Positions 16,764 to 27,137 of a DNA stretch of 64,000 nt are shown here, piece by piece. Source of the stretch: Halomonas litopenaei (lineage in GTDB: Bacteria > Pseudomonadota > Gammaproteobacteria > Pseudomonadales > Halomonadaceae); assembly GCF_003045775.1 (NCBI RefSeq), contig NZ_PXNS01000006.1, forward strand, positions 310,001 to 374,000, written 5' to 3'. How positions within the stretch are numbered: position 1 is the stretch's first letter; each line of letters starts with the position of its first letter. A model generated the notes under the pieces. That model had not been told where the DNA came from, did no database searches, and saw only the letters and a program-made list of their open reading frames with translations. The translations under genes and the position numbers were made by a program.

Positions 16764-18680
16764 TCAGCCCTGCTCAGGCGGTTCGCGTCCGGGAGTCGTG
16801 TTGCCGCGGGAGTCGCCGTCGTTATCGTCATGGGCCCCGTCGTCAACGCTGACATCCGTCGGTTGTTGCTCCTGGCGTCTGGCGTGGCGCTCTGCCTTGT
16901 CGCGATGGGTGTCGTCGGGCACCAGGGCTAGCAGAGTCTCGCCGTCACCGGCATCGAAGCTTTCATCCTTGTGCATGACGCGTACTTCGCCATCCTCGTC
17001 GTAGGTCGAGATCACCCGGGCGTCGGGGTTGTCGCGTCGATAGTCCTCGAACGAATAGCTCTCGCTGAGGCGCGTCAGACGGACGCACCAGCCCTCGCGG
17101 ATGTAGTTGGTGGCCTGTTCGAAGTCGAGTTCCTTGGCAAAGAAGCGCCCGCCCAGGGTCTGCTCCAGATGATCGCCACCGGCACCGCCCCCCGGGGCGA
17201 AGCGGTACACCTGATGGTGGCCGAATTCGGGAGCATAGTGCATGCACAGCAGGGCGTTGTAGTCGTCGTTGTCGGTCAGCGCCACCATGCTGTCGAAGCG
17301 GCTGAACTCCAGCGTCAGCTCGGCCTCCTCGGTGAGTACCTCGCCGTAGTAGGTGGGAATGTCGCGGCCTCTGACCTGGCGCAGATGGTTGTAGTTGCGA
17401 TCGGCGATCAGCACCGGGCGCCCGGTGGACTGGATGGCCTCGGCAAGGGCGACCGTGAAGGGGTTGGCGCCGATGATCAACAGCCCCTTGGTATCGGTGG
17501 ACTGAAGATTGAAGCGACGGGCCAGGGGTTGCAGCGAGAAGCCGTGAAGCAGCACCGTGACGGCGACGATGGCAAAGGCCAATGGCGACAGCAGGGCGGC
17601 GTCCTCGATGCCGATGTCGACCAGGCGCGCGCCGAACAGACCGGCGATGGCCACCGCGACCACTCCGCGTGGACCGATCCAGCCGACCATCAGCTTCTCG
17701 CCGAAGGGCAGGTCGACCTTGATCAACGATATGAAGACCGCCAGCGGGCGGACCAGCAGCAGTACCACCGCGACGAACAGGATCTCGCGGGTCGTCAGGG
17801 TGGCCAGGGTGCCCAGGTCCACCTGAGCGGCCAGCAGGATGAATACCCCGGAGACCAGCAGTACGGTGATGTTCTCCTTGAAGCGGCGGATCTCGTCCAG
17901 CGACGACAGCGACGAATTGCCGATCACCACGCCCATCACGGTGACCGCCAGCAGGCCGCTTTCATGCAGCAGCGCATTGGGCAGGGCGTAGGTGGCCATG
18001 ACGAAGAAGATGATCACCGGCACCTTGAGAAACTCGGGGATATGGCCGCCCTTGATCGCGCGGATCAGGCCCCAGGCGGTGGCCAGTCCCACCGCGCTCG
18101 CCACCGCGATGCCCAGCGCCATATGGCCGAGGGTCATCGACAGCGAGTGAGAGGAGTTGAGAACGATGGCGAGTTCGAAGGCCAGCACCGCCGCCAGGGC
18201 GCCCACCGGGTCATTGAGGATCGCCTCCCAGCGCAGGATTTCCCCCGGACGCCGCTTGAGGCTGGCCTGGCGCAGCAGGGGAATGATGACGGTGGGGCCG
18301 GTGACGATCAGGATGCCGCCAAGCACCGAGGCCGATGCCCAGGTCAGTCCACCGATGTAGTGACCCGACAGGGTCGCCAGCAGCCAGACCAGCGGGCCGC
18401 CGAAGAACACCAGGCGCTTCACCGCAAGCTCCGCGCCCTTCAGCCGTGTCAGGTTCAGCGTCAGGCCACCCTCGAACAGGATCATCGCCACGGCGACCGC
18501 GATCAGCGGTTCGAGCAACTCGCCGAATACCGAGCGTGGGTCGAGCACACCGGTTACCGGGCCGATGAGTACGCCGCTCAGCAGCAGCAGAACGATGGCC
18601 GGCACCTTCCAGCGCCAGGCCAGCCACTGGGCGCCGATACCGAGCGCCGCGATCAGGCAGAAGACGAGAACGGGGGTCAT
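16764..18680 (-). CDS. CPA-type cation/H+ antiporter with C-terminal RCK/TrkA-N-like domain
   Basis: This encodes 638 aa. Residues 1-390 form a 12-13 helix antiporter, with VPAIVLLLLSGVLIGPVTG at the start, MILFEGGLTLNL, VTGPTVIIPLLRQ and EAILNDPVGALAAV (Asn-Asp ion site), and the later GWIGPRGVVAVAIAGLFG. Residues from about 405 form a TrkA-N/RCK-like nucleotide-binding segment (LLIIGANPFTVALAEAI, then VALTDNDDYNALLC). The glycine motif is incomplete, so nucleotide binding is uncertain. The last 120 residues are acidic and probably regulatory. This build fits regulated K+ or Na+ extrusion, the second such antiporter in the window. Confidence 0.88.
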   Translation of the reverse strand: MTPVLVFCLIAALGIGAQWLAWRWKVPAIVLLLLSGVLIGPVTGVLDPRSVFGELLEPLIAVAVAMILFEGGLTLNLTRLKGAELAVKRLVFFGGPLVWLLATLSGHYIGGLTWASASVLGGILIVTGPTVIIPLLRQASLKRRPGEILRWEAILNDPVGALAAVLAFELAIVLNSSHSLSMTLGHMALGIAVASAVGLATAWGLIRAIKGGHIPEFLKVPVIIFFVMATYALPNALLHESGLLAVTVMGVVIGNSSLSSLDEIRRFKENITVLLVSGVFILLAAQVDLGTLATLTTREILFVAVVLLLVRPLAVFISLIKVDLPFGEKLMVGWIGPRGVVAVAIAGLFGARLVDIGIEDAALLSPLAFAIVAVTVLLHGFSLQPLARRFNLQSTDTKGLLIIGANPFTVALAEAIQSTGRPVLIADRNYNHLRQVRGRDIPTYYGEVLTEEAELTLEFSRFDSMVALTDNDDYNALLCMHYAPEFGHHQVYRFAPGGGAGGDHLEQTLGGRFFAKELDFEQATNYIREGWCVRLTRLSESYSFEDYRRDNPDARVISTYDEDGEVRVMHKDESFDAGDGETLLALVPDDTHRDKAERHARRQEQQPTDVSVDDGAHDDNDGDSRGNTTPGREPPEQG

Positions 18681-18855
18681 GAGGGCTTCCCTGTGGTCGA
18701 ATCGGTGCAGTCAGTGCTTTGCTTGCCAGGCTGGCGAGGTAACGTCGGCGAGCGCAGGCACTTTTCCTACAAGGCATAACGCTAGGCGGCGCCCGCTGCA
18801 TTCACAACCAACCCTGTAAACGCTTGCGACCCGATCGGCACAGTTGCCCGGAGAC

Positions 18856-19875
18856 TCAGGGGGCCGCGCCACGCAGGCATTGAAGGAGCCTTCGCACTAC
18901 CGAGGGCGGGGAAGTGTTCGCGTCAGCCCGCGGGCCGGTCGACGCCGGCCGCACGGACGCCGAGGACGGGTGACGAAGATTGAACGTGAAGCCGGAAACG
19001 CTGATGATCTTGTCGCGCTGAAGCGAGACTTCGAACTCCGCTCTTGGCGCGGCCAGGTCGAAGTCATACTGGGTGGTAAGGATCACCTGCTTGTTCTGTT
19101 CATGACGGTAGCCCGAGCGCAGCGGTATCAGACGAATCGCATTGGATACCACGCTCTCCTCGTCCGGTTCCGGCACGATGGTCGGTAGGCCGATGTAGAC
19201 CTTGTTATTTTCCAGGGTCACCAGAGCATAGGTGATCTTGCGATATTTAAGCTGTTTCAGCGTCTCCAGCAAGGACGACCGGCTCATCCGGTCGTGTCGA
19301 TCGATCGTGCCTTTGCGCAGGTTGTCGGACAGTCCGGTTCGGGCCTCGAGAATAGCCGCGTTGTGGGCCAGGTCGATCTTGGCCTGGGTCATGATGGTGA
19401 CAAGGTGGTGCTCGATAGGCGCCTGGTCTCGCAGCAGCTTCACCACATGGTGGCGGCGCGCCTGTTGTAGCCGCGTTGCTCCCAGCCAGGTGAATCGCTG
19501 GCATGACCAGGCAATGGACCAGGTAAAGGCGATTGAGCACAGTGACAGGGACGCAATCTGAAGCGATGCCATGGTGGCGGGAGGAGGAGGCGTTGCAGAG
19601 TAGAGTCCGCTTGCCATCAGCTGGGCGAGCAGCATGAACAGGTGAGTGTGAGGAAGGAGGGTGATGCCTGTCAGCCTGCCGATCAGTACACCGAGCCACG
19701 GCAGCAGATAGCCGAACAGCAAGGCGACCACCGCGACAATAAGAATGCCGAACTGCGCGGCACGAATGTAGAGCGACCAGCCATGGTAGAGGCTGATACG
19801 GATGCGCTCGGCAGGGCTTTCGCTGAGGTAGATATAGCCACACACCAGCACGGGAAAGATGAGCAGCCCGATCAT
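18856..19875 (-). CDS. Membrane protein of unknown function
   Basis: This encodes 339 aa of no family that I recognise. There are three to four N-terminal hydrophobic segments within the first 130 residues (starting at IGLLIFPVLVCGYIYL and FGILIVAVVALLFGYLLPWL). After them comes a soluble domain of about 200 residues, with a stretch reading LLETLKQLKYRKITYALVTL and NNKVYIGLPTIVPEPD, which resembles a small beta-rich cytoplasmic domain. It follows a 69-aa gene by 17 bp on the same strand, so the two are probably co-transcribed. The ribosome-binding site is weak. Confidence 0.7.
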   Translation of the reverse strand: MIGLLIFPVLVCGYIYLSESPAERIRISLYHGWSLYIRAAQFGILIVAVVALLFGYLLPWLGVLIGRLTGITLLPHTHLFMLLAQLMASGLYSATPPPPATMASLQIASLSLCSIAFTWSIAWSCQRFTWLGATRLQQARRHHVVKLLRDQAPIEHHLVTIMTQAKIDLAHNAAILEARTGLSDNLRKGTIDRHDRMSRSSLLETLKQLKYRKITYALVTLENNKVYIGLPTIVPEPDEESVVSNAIRLIPLRSGYRHEQNKQVILTTQYDFDLAAPRAEFEVSLQRDKIISVSGFTFNLRHPSSASVRPASTGPRADANTSPPSVVRRLLQCLRGAAP

Positions 19876-19892
19876 GGTGGGCGGCTACGCTG

Positions 19893-20102
19893 CTACTGGC
19901 TTTCGTGGGAAGCCAGGGGGAAGCTCTGGTCGATGCGTTGGCGCTCGAGCTCGGCGGCGTCCTTGCTGGCGTACCTGCGCACCACCACGGTACCCGAGGC
20001 AGTGATATCCACGTCATCCCAGCCTGCCGTCTCTGCCGCCTCGGTAGATTGCTGCAGCTGCTGCTGAATCTGCTCGAGAATGCGTTGGCCCTGTGCGCTC
20101 AT
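19893..20102 (-). CDS. Small hypothetical protein
   Basis: This encodes 69 aa with a Gln/Glu-rich amphipathic N-terminal helix (ILEQIQQQLQQSTEAAETAG) followed by a short basic/polar segment (TVVVRRYASKDAAELERQR). There is no signal peptide or membrane segment, and no family was recognised. On the minus strand AGAGGAAC lies just upstream of the ATG. It is 17 bp ahead of the membrane protein gene and probably in the same transcript. Confidence 0.6.
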   Translation of the reverse strand: MSAQGQRILEQIQQQLQQSTEAAETAGWDDVDITASGTVVVRRYASKDAAELERQRIDQSFPLASHESQ

Positions 20103-20156
20103 GTCCTGTTCCTCTCATGGACTGACACTGAGAATAGCACGATGCGATGTATGTCG

Positions 20157-20235
20157 CGGGATGGAAAGGAAGCGGAAGGCATGGGGAGGGGGAGGAAAGA
20201 GAGGGAAGGGAGAGAAAAGAAAGGAGAGAACCGCG
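20157..20235. repeat. Polypurine tract in an intergenic region
   Basis: An almost uninterrupted G/A run on the plus strand (pyrimidine on the minus strand) lies downstream of the liu operon's last gene. The minus-strand transcript would carry a long C/U tract here. No hairpin of intrinsic-terminator quality was found beside it. Confidence 0.65.
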
Positions 20236-20278
20236 CTGGCCCCGTTCCTTCCTCTCTTGCCTTCCCCCTCGGCATTGG

Positions 20279-21193
20279 TCAGCCCTTGGCAACCACCGCC
20301 ACACCGGCCTTGGAGCGATTGGGACGCCCGATGGCGCGGGTGATCCAGTCGCCCACGGCGGCGATGCGCTCGAGGTCCACCGTGGTTTCGATGCCCAGGC
20401 CTTCAAGCAGGTAGACCACGTCCTCGGTGGCGACATTGCCGCTGGCGCCCTTGGCGTAGGGGCAGCCCCCGAGGCCCGCCACCGAGCTGTCGATTACCTG
20501 GATGCCGTCCTCGAGTACCGCGGCCAGATTGGCCAGCGCCTGGCCATAGGTGTCGTGGAAGTGGGCGGCCAGACGCTCGACCGGAACGTCACGGGCCACC
20601 GCCTCGAGCATGCGCCGGGCGTTGATTGGGGTACCGGTGCCGATGGTGTCGCCCAGTGACACCTCGTAGCAGCCCATCTCGTCCAGCGCCCGGGCGACCG
20701 CCGCCACCTGTTCTGGCGCGATCTCGCCTTCGTAGGGGCAGCCGAGCACGCAGGAAACATAGCCGCGCACCTGGATCCCCTGATCGCGGGCGCGTTCCAC
20801 CACCGGGGCGAAGCGCTCGAGCGACTCGGCGATGGAGCAGTTGATGTTCTTTTGCGAGAACGACTCCGAGGCCGCGCCGAACACCGCCACCTCATCGACG
20901 CCGCACTCGATGGCCGCCTCCAGTCCCTTGAGGTTGGGAGTCAGCGCCGAATAGCGCACCCCTGGCTGGCCTTTGCCCTCTCGCATCAGGGCGGTCATCA
21001 CCTCGCGGTGGTCGGCCATCTGTGGCACCCATTTGGGCGACACGAAGCTGGCCGCCTCGATATGGCGGTGGCCGGCCTTGGCCAGGCGTTCGACCAGTTC
21101 GAGCTTGGTCGCCGTGGTGATCGGGTCCGGCTCGTTCTGCAGGCCGTCGCGAGGCCCGACTTCGACGATGCGAACGCTGGCGGGAAGGGCCAT
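20279..21193 (-). CDS. liuE: Hydroxymethylglutaryl-CoA lyase
   Basis: This encodes 304 aa. The enzyme splits 3-hydroxy-3-methylglutaryl-CoA into acetoacetate and acetyl-CoA, the last step of leucine degradation. The TIM-barrel signature VEVGPRDGLQNE is at the N-terminus (catalytic Arg and Asp), then the metal-site HFHDTYGQALANL, and GLGGCPYAKGASGNVATEDVVYLL with the catalytic Cys and the HMG-CoA lyase signature. The length is normal. The ATG overlaps the upstream stop by one base (TGATG), so it is coupled to liuD. Confidence 0.95.
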   Translation of the reverse strand: MALPASVRIVEVGPRDGLQNEPDPITTATKLELVERLAKAGHRHIEAASFVSPKWVPQMADHREVMTALMREGKGQPGVRYSALTPNLKGLEAAIECGVDEVAVFGAASESFSQKNINCSIAESLERFAPVVERARDQGIQVRGYVSCVLGCPYEGEIAPEQVAAVARALDEMGCYEVSLGDTIGTGTPINARRMLEAVARDVPVERLAAHFHDTYGQALANLAAVLEDGIQVIDSSVAGLGGCPYAKGASGNVATEDVVYLLEGLGIETTVDLERIAAVGDWITRAIGRPNRSKAGVAVVAKG

Positions 21194-23343
21194 CAGCGGG
21201 ACTCCTTTTGCTCGGTTTCGGGCTGTGTCTCTGACTGCGCCTCTGTTGACGACGCGCCGGCGTCGAACTCCAGCAGCACGTCGCCCTGGCCGACGGTGTC
21301 GCCGGCGGCGAAGTGGAAGCTGGCCACGGCGCCGTCGGCCGGGGCGGTGAGGGTGTGCTCCATCTTCATCGCTTCCATCACCATCAGGGCGTCACCCTTG
21401 GCAACGGCAGCACCGGGCGCAACCAGCAGCGCCACCACGGTACCGTGCATGGGCGCGGTCAGGGTCGACTCGACCTCGTGCTGGCCGTGGTCGATGGCGT
21501 CGATACGCCGCCAGTAAAGGCGGACCTCGCCCTCGGGGCTCGACAGCACGATCTCGTTGCGCTCCTTGCCTTCGCCCACCAGGCGCGCCTGCAGGCGGCG
21601 GCGGTGGCCGTCCAGGGTGATCGCCACGGCGTCGCCGGGCAGATCGGTGAGGCTCGCCGATACCTGCTGGACCTCGTCGCGATTGGCCCCGCTGATGCTG
21701 AGCTGCCAGGCGTCGTCACTGGCCCCATGACGTCCCTCGACCAGCGCCAGGCTCGCAGGCTCGGCGTCCAGCGCCTCGCGCGGGTCGCACAGGGCGATAC
21801 GGATCTGGCGCGGGCCGTTCAGGCGAAAGCCGTCGTGGCGGTCCCAGGGCGAGTCGCTCTCGCACTCCCGAGACAGCTGATGCAGCGCCACCAGGGCGGC
21901 GCTGGCCAGGCTGTCCTGGTCGAGGCCGCGGGAGGCGAACAGGCTGTCCTCGTGGCGCTCGATAAAGCGGGTATCGAGGTTGGCCGCCTGGAAGTCCGGG
22001 TGGGTGGCCAGGCGCTGCAGGAAGCCGCGGTTGGTGACCACACCACGCACGTCCAGCGCCGCCAGGGCGCGGTTCAGGGTCGCCAGCGCCGAGGCGCGGT
22101 CGGGGCCGTGGGTGATCAGCTTGGCCAGCATGGGGTCGTAGTGCATCGACACCATGTCACCGCTTTCGACCCCGCTGTCCAGGCGCACCCTGGCCGGGTC
22201 CAGCGAGGCGCCCTCGAGGTCCAGCGAAAAGTGGCTGAGCAGGCCGGTGGCGGGCAGGAAGTCCTGGTCGGCGTCCTCGGCGTAAAGCCGCGCCTCGAAG
22301 CTGTGGCCATTGATGGTCAGCTCATCCTGGCTCAGCGGCAGGCGCTCGCCCATGGCCACGCGCAGCTGCCACTCGACCAGGTCCTGCCCGGTGATCATCT
22401 CGGTGACAGGGTGCTCCACCTGCAGGCGGGTGTTCATCTCCATGAAATAGAAGGAGCCGTCCTGCCCCGGTGAGGCGTCGAGCAGAAACTCCACCGTGCC
22501 GGCGCCGACGTAACCGATCTCCTGGGCCGCGCGCACCGCCGCCTCGCCCATGGCCTGGCGCAGTTGCAGGGTCATGCCCGGTGCAGGGGCTTCCTCTAGC
22601 ACCTTCTGGTGACGACGCTGCACGCTGCAGTCGCGCTCGAACAGGTAGACGCCGCCGCCGTGGCTGTCGCAGAACACCTGGACCTCGACGTGGCGAGGCT
22701 GGGTCAGGTACTTCTCGATCAACATGCGGTCGTCGTTGAAGGCCGCGCGGGACTCCCGTCGGCAGCCGTCCAGGGCCGCCTGGAACTCGTCGGCGTTCTC
22801 GACCACGCGCATGCCCTTGCCGCCGCCACCGGCGCTGGCCTTGAGCAGCACCGGATAGCCGATGGCGTCGGCCTCGCGCTTGAGCAGGTCGTCGTCCTGA
22901 TCATCGCCGTGGTAGCCCGGCACCAGCGGCACCCCGGCGTCCATCATGCGGGCCTTGGCGGCGGACTTGTCGCCCATGGCCTTGATGCTGGAGGCGGGCG
23001 GGCCGACGAAGACGATACCGGCGTCTTCGCAGGCGCTGACGAAGGCCTCGTTTTCCGACAGGAAACCGTAGCCGGGATGGATGGCGCCGGCGCCGCTGCG
23101 GCGGGCCGCCGCGATGACCTTGTCGACATCGAGATAGCTTTCCCGGGCCGGCGCCGGACCGATGCGGATCGCCTCATCGGCTTCGCGCACGTGGCGCGCG
23201 CCTTCATCGGCGTCGGAGTACACCGCCACCGTCTTCAGGCCCATGGCCCGGGCGGTGGCCATGACACGACAGGCGATCTCGCCACGATTGGCCACCAGCA
23301 GGGTGTCGAAGCGCGGCTGGCGGTCTGACGGATTCGAGCTCAT
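21193..23343 (-). CDS. liuD: Methylcrotonoyl-CoA carboxylase, biotin-containing alpha subunit
   Basis: This encodes 716 aa. An N-terminal biotin carboxylase domain (RGEIACRVMATARAMG, then KASAGGGGKGMRVV for ATP, and MEMNTRLQVEHPVTE) is followed by a connecting BT-type region and a C-terminal biotinyl domain with the biotinylation site VMEAMKMEHT near residue 660. Together with LiuB it carboxylates 3-methylcrotonyl-CoA in leucine breakdown. The start overlaps the liuC stop by 4 bp (ATGA). Confidence 0.95.
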   Translation of the reverse strand: MSSNPSDRQPRFDTLLVANRGEIACRVMATARAMGLKTVAVYSDADEGARHVREADEAIRIGPAPARESYLDVDKVIAAARRSGAGAIHPGYGFLSENEAFVSACEDAGIVFVGPPASSIKAMGDKSAAKARMMDAGVPLVPGYHGDDQDDDLLKREADAIGYPVLLKASAGGGGKGMRVVENADEFQAALDGCRRESRAAFNDDRMLIEKYLTQPRHVEVQVFCDSHGGGVYLFERDCSVQRRHQKVLEEAPAPGMTLQLRQAMGEAAVRAAQEIGYVGAGTVEFLLDASPGQDGSFYFMEMNTRLQVEHPVTEMITGQDLVEWQLRVAMGERLPLSQDELTINGHSFEARLYAEDADQDFLPATGLLSHFSLDLEGASLDPARVRLDSGVESGDMVSMHYDPMLAKLITHGPDRASALATLNRALAALDVRGVVTNRGFLQRLATHPDFQAANLDTRFIERHEDSLFASRGLDQDSLASAALVALHQLSRECESDSPWDRHDGFRLNGPRQIRIALCDPREALDAEPASLALVEGRHGASDDAWQLSISGANRDEVQQVSASLTDLPGDAVAITLDGHRRRLQARLVGEGKERNEIVLSSPEGEVRLYWRRIDAIDHGQHEVESTLTAPMHGTVVALLVAPGAAVAKGDALMVMEAMKMEHTLTAPADGAVASFHFAAGDTVGQGDVLLEFDAGASSTEAQSETQPETEQKESR

Positions 23344-24188
23344 GAGGCGCTCCCTTTTTTGTTGGTGGATGAAGGGGGGCTGGCGGAAGAGGAGGTGTCG
23401 GTCCAGGCCGGACGGCGCTTCTCGAGGAAACTCGCCAGTCCCTCCTGGCCTTCGGCGCTGGTGCGCAGCTCACTGATGACCTGACAGGTGCGCTCGCGGG
23501 TGGCGTCGCTGTCGGTGTCCCTGACGACTTCCGCAAGCAGGGCCTTAGTCGCTCGACTGGCCTGGGGCGAGGTGGCCAGCAGGGTGTCGAGCATCGCGTC
23601 GATGGCGGCGTCGAGTTCCTCTGCGGCGACCACCCGGTGGACCAGGTCCAGTCGCTGGGCGGTGTCGGCGTCCATGACTTCGGCGCTGAGCGCGTAGCGG
23701 CGCATCTGACGGCTGCCGATGGCGCGCTGCACGTAGGGGCTGATGACCGCCGGCGACAGGCCGATGCGCACCTCGGACAGGCAGAACTTGGCTCTGTCGG
23801 AGGCGATCACGATGTCGCAGCAGGCGGCCAGGCCTACCGCGCCACCGAAGGCCGCACCCTGGACCCGGCACACCGTCACGCAGGGCAGGCTGTCGAGGCC
23901 GTGCATCAGGCGAGACAGCTCACGCGAGTCGGCCAGGTTGTCGTCGACGCTGTAGTCGACCATGCGCTTCATCCAGTTGAGGTCGGCGCCGGCGGAGAAG
24001 CTCTTGCCCTCTGAACCCAGCACCAGTACTCGTACCTCGCCGCTGTCGGCGGCCTGGCGTACCTGATCCAGGTGGGCGTTGAGCTCGCCGATCAGGGCGT
24101 CGTCGAAGGCGTTGTGCACCTCGGGGCGGGTCAGGGTCAACCAGGCAACCCCCCGGGCGTCGATCCGTAGTTGGGACATGTCTGACAT
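23340..24188 (-). CDS. liuC: 3-methylglutaconyl-CoA hydratase (enoyl-CoA hydratase family)
   Basis: This encodes 282 aa of the crotonase family. The oxyanion-hole segments are SFSAGADLNWMKRM and CRVQGAAFGGAVGLAACCD, and the active-site Glu lies in the segment ending LSEVRIGLSPAVISPYV. Its location in the liu operon points to 3-methylglutaconyl-CoA hydration giving HMG-CoA. The C-terminus carries a Ser/Lys-rich tail. Start codons at 24197, 24188 and 24179 are possible; 24188 is preferred because AAGGA lies 8 nt upstream. Confidence 0.92.
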   Translation of the reverse strand: MSDMSQLRIDARGVAWLTLTRPEVHNAFDDALIGELNAHLDQVRQAADSGEVRVLVLGSEGKSFSAGADLNWMKRMVDYSVDDNLADSRELSRLMHGLDSLPCVTVCRVQGAAFGGAVGLAACCDIVIASDRAKFCLSEVRIGLSPAVISPYVQRAIGSRQMRRYALSAEVMDADTAQRLDLVHRVVAAEELDAAIDAMLDTLLATSPQASRATKALLAEVVRDTDSDATRERTCQVISELRTSAEGQEGLASFLEKRRPAWTDTSSSASPPSSTNKKGSAS

Positions 24189-24208
24189 GGGATCCATCCT
24201 TGAGGGCA

Positions 24209-25816
24209 TTACATGCGGAAGACGCCGAAGCGCGTCTGTTCGATCTCGGCATTCATCGCGGCGGCCAGCGACAGGCCCAGTACATCGCGGGTCTGGGCCG
24301 GGTCGATCACGCCGTCGTCCCACAGTCGGGCGCTGGCGTAGTAGGGATGGCCCTGGTGTTCGTACTGTTCGCGGGTCGGCTTCTTGAAGGCCTCTTCGTC
24401 TTCGGCGGACCAGGACTCGCCGGCGCGTTCGATCTGCTCGCGCTTGACCTGGGACAGCACGCCGGCGGCCTGCTCGCCGCCCATCACCGAGATGCGGGCG
24501 TTGGGCCACATGAACAAAAGGTTGGGCTCGAAGGCGCGGCCGCACATGCCGTAGTTGCCGGCACCGAAGCTGCCGCCGATCAGCACCGTGAACTTGGGTA
24601 CCTTGGCGCAGGACACCGCGGTCACCAGCTTGGCGCCGTGCTTGGCGATGCCCTCGTGCTCGTACTTCGAGCCGACCATGAAGCCGGTGATGTTCTGCAG
24701 GAACACCAGCGGAATCTTGCGCTGGGCACACAGTTCGATGAAGTGGGCGCCCTTGACCGCGCTCTCCGAGAACAGCACCCCGTTGTTGGCGACGATGCCC
24801 ACCGGATGACCGTGGATATGGGCGAAGCCGGTGACCAGGGTATCGCCGTAGTAGCGCTTGAACTCGTCGAAGTCGGAGCCGTCGACGATCCGCGCGATGA
24901 CCTCGCGCACCTCGAAGGGCTTCTTGAGGTCGGTACCGACGATACCGTAGAGCTCCTCGGGGTCGAGGCTGGGCGGGCGCGGAGCGGCCATCGCCAGCTC
25001 GCCGCGCTTCTGCCAGTTCAGGCGGGACACGCAGCGCCTGGCGATCTGCAGGGCGTGGGCGTCGTTGTCGGCGTAGTGGTCGGCGACCCCGCTGATCCGG
25101 GTATGGACGTCGGCGCCGCCCAGGTCCTCGGCGCTGATGGTCTCGCCGGTCGCGGCCTTGACCAGCGGCGGGCCGCCGAGAAAGATCGTGCCCTGCTCGC
25201 GCACGATGATCGATTCATCGGCCATGGCCGGCACATAGGCGCCACCGGCGGTGCAGGAGCCCATCACCACGGCGATCTGGGGAATTCCCTCCGCCGACAG
25301 GGTGGCCTGGTTGTAGAAGATCCGGCCGAAGTGGTCGCGGTCGGGGAATACCTCGTCCTGGCGCGGCAGAAAGGCACCGCCGGAGTCGACCAGGTAGACG
25401 CAGGGCAGGCGATGCTTGCGCGCGACTTCCTGGGCGCGCAGGTGCTTTTTCACCGTCAGCGGAAAATAGGTGCCGCCCTTGACGGTGGCGTCGTTGGCGA
25501 CGATCACGCACTCGACGCCCGAAACGCGGCCGATGCCGGTGACGATGCCGGCCGCCGGCACTTCGGTGTCATACACCTCATGGGCGGCCAGCGCCGACAA
25601 TTCGAGGAAGGGCGAGCCCTCGTCGAGCAGGTGGTCGATGCGGTCGCGCACGAACAGCTTGCCGCGGGATTCGTGCCGGCTACGGGCCTTGTCGCCACCG
25701 CCACGGCGGATGGCAGCGGTCAGTTCGGCCAGTTTGCCGACTTCGGCGCGCATGGCCGCGTCCCGGGCCTGGAAGTCCTCGGAGCGCGGGTTGATCTTGG
25801 TGTCCAGAATCGCCAT
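24209..25816 (-). CDS. liuB: Methylcrotonoyl-CoA carboxylase, carboxyltransferase beta subunit
   Basis: This encodes 535 aa of the acyl-CoA carboxyltransferase family, the non-biotin subunit that transfers CO2 from biotin to 3-methylcrotonyl-CoA. Visible are [14 protein letters not shown], the CoA-binding [24 protein letters not shown] region, [18 protein letters not shown], and the second-domain [18 protein letters not shown]. The length equals that of typical MCC beta. It lies 12 bp downstream of liuA and 20 bp upstream of liuC. Confidence 0.95.
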   Translation of the reverse strand: MAILDTKINPRSEDFQARDAAMRAEVGKLAELTAAIRRGGGDKARSRHESRGKLFVRDRIDHLLDEGSPFLELSALAAHEVYDTEVPAAGIVTGIGRVSGVECVIVANDATVKGGTYFPLTVKKHLRAQEVARKHRLPCVYLVDSGGAFLPRQDEVFPDRDHFGRIFYNQATLSAEGIPQIAVVMGSCTAGGAYVPAMADESIIVREQGTIFLGGPPLVKAATGETISAEDLGGADVHTRISGVADHYADNDAHALQIARRCVSRLNWQKRGELAMAAPRPPSLDPEELYGIVGTDLKKPFEVREVIARIVDGSDFDEFKRYYGDTLVTGFAHIHGHPVGIVANNGVLFSESAVKGAHFIELCAQRKIPLVFLQNITGFMVGSKYEHEGIAKHGAKLVTAVSCAKVPKFTVLIGGSFGAGNYGMCGRAFEPNLLFMWPNARISVMGGEQAAGVLSQVKREQIERAGESWSAEDEEAFKKPTREQYEHQGHPYYASARLWDDGVIDPAQTRDVLGLSLAAAMNAEIEQTRFGVFRM

Positions 25817-25828
25817 GACCGGCTCCCC

Positions 25829-26998
25829 TTACTTGGATTCGTTGAACAGCTCACGCCCGATCAGCATGCGCCGGATCTCGCTGGTGCCGGCACCGATCTC
25901 GTAGAGCTTGGCGTCACGCAGCAGGCGCCCGGTCGGGTACTCGTTGATGTAGCCGTTGCCGCCGAGCAGCTGGATGGCGTCCAGCGCCACCTGGGTGGCC
26001 TTCTCGGCGCAGTAGAGGATCACCCCGGCGGCGTCCTTGCGCGAGGTCTGGCCGCGGTCGCAGGCGGCGGCGACGGTGTAGAGGTAGGCGCGGCAGGCGT
26101 TCAGGGTGGTGTACATGTCGGCAACCTTGCCCTGGACCAGCTGGAACTCGCCGATGGACTGGTTGAACTGCTTGCGCTCGTGGATGTAAGGCACCACCAC
26201 GTCCATCGCCGCCTGCATGATGCCGATGGGGCCAGCAGCCAGCACGGTGCGCTCGTAGTCCAGCCCACTCATCAGCACGCGCACGCCCTTGCCGACCTCC
26301 CCCAGCACGTTCTCGGCGGGGACTTCGCAGTCCTCGAACACCAGTTCGCAGGTGTTGGAGCCGCGCATGCCGAGCTTGTCGAGCTTCTGGGCGGTGGAGA
26401 AGCCGGCAAAGCCCTTCTCGATGATAAAGGCCGTCATGCCCTTGGAGCCGGCGTCGGGATCGGTCTTGGCGTAGACCACCAGCACGTCGGCATCGGGGCC
26501 GTTGGTGATCCACATCTTGTTGCCGTTGAGGATGTAGCGGTCGCCGTCCTTGCGGGCGCGCAGCTTCATCGACACCACGTCGGAACCGGCGCCCGGCTCC
26601 GACATGGCCAGCGCCCCTACGTGCTCGCCAGAGATCAGCTTGGGCAGGTACCTGGCCTTCTGTTCGGCGGAGGCGTTGATCTTCAGCTGATTGACGCACA
26701 GGTTGGAGTGGGCGCCGTAGGACAGGCCCACCGAGGCGCTGGCCCGGGAGATTTCTTCCATGGCGATGCAGTGGGCCAGATAACCCATGCCGGTGCCGCC
26801 GTCCTCGTCGGACACGGTGATGCCGAGCAGGCCCATGTCGCCGAACTTCTGCCACAGGTCGGCGGGGAATTCGTTCTTCTCGTCGATTTCGCCGGCGCGG
26901 GGGGCGATCTCGTCGCGGGCGAAGGCATTGACCTGGTCGCGCAGCATGACCAGGGTTTCGTCGAGGCCGAAATCGAGAGGCGTGTAGGGGCTGAACAT
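25829..26998 (-). CDS. liuA: Isovaleryl-CoA dehydrogenase
   Basis: This encodes 389 aa of the acyl-CoA dehydrogenase family (FAD). Key regions are the N-terminal [20 protein letters not shown], the FAD-site [15 protein letters not shown] and [18 protein letters not shown], and the C-terminal [32 protein letters not shown] block. The family's usual catalytic Glu lies in the region of the YERTVLAAG segment in isovaleryl-CoA dehydrogenases, consistent with LiuA. First gene of the liu operon. The open frame extends to 27112, but the ATG at 26998 gives the family N-terminus. Confidence 0.94.
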   Translation of the reverse strand: MFSPYTPLDFGLDETLVMLRDQVNAFARDEIAPRAGEIDEKNEFPADLWQKFGDMGLLGITVSDEDGGTGMGYLAHCIAMEEISRASASVGLSYGAHSNLCVNQLKINASAEQKARYLPKLISGEHVGALAMSEPGAGSDVVSMKLRARKDGDRYILNGNKMWITNGPDADVLVVYAKTDPDAGSKGMTAFIIEKGFAGFSTAQKLDKLGMRGSNTCELVFEDCEVPAENVLGEVGKGVRVLMSGLDYERTVLAAGPIGIMQAAMDVVVPYIHERKQFNQSIGEFQLVQGKVADMYTTLNACRAYLYTVAAACDRGQTSRKDAAGVILYCAEKATQVALDAIQLLGGNGYINEYPTGRLLRDAKLYEIGAGTSEIRRMLIGRELFNESK

Positions 26999-27137
26999 GA
27001 TGGGCTCCGGGGCATCCTTGATGGTCGATACGGCGCCAGGAGGGGGCCGGACCATCTTTATTGATGGTGTTGGTGACGAGGTGAAACGGCACCGCAGGCG
27101 GTGAGCGTTCACGGGATGACAAGAAGACTAGGCAAGG

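Noticed and set aside
24200..27064. A 954-aa plus-strand frame over the liu genes
   Set aside because: It is antisense to liuB and liuA, both of which have clear motifs; no domain is seen in the shadow.
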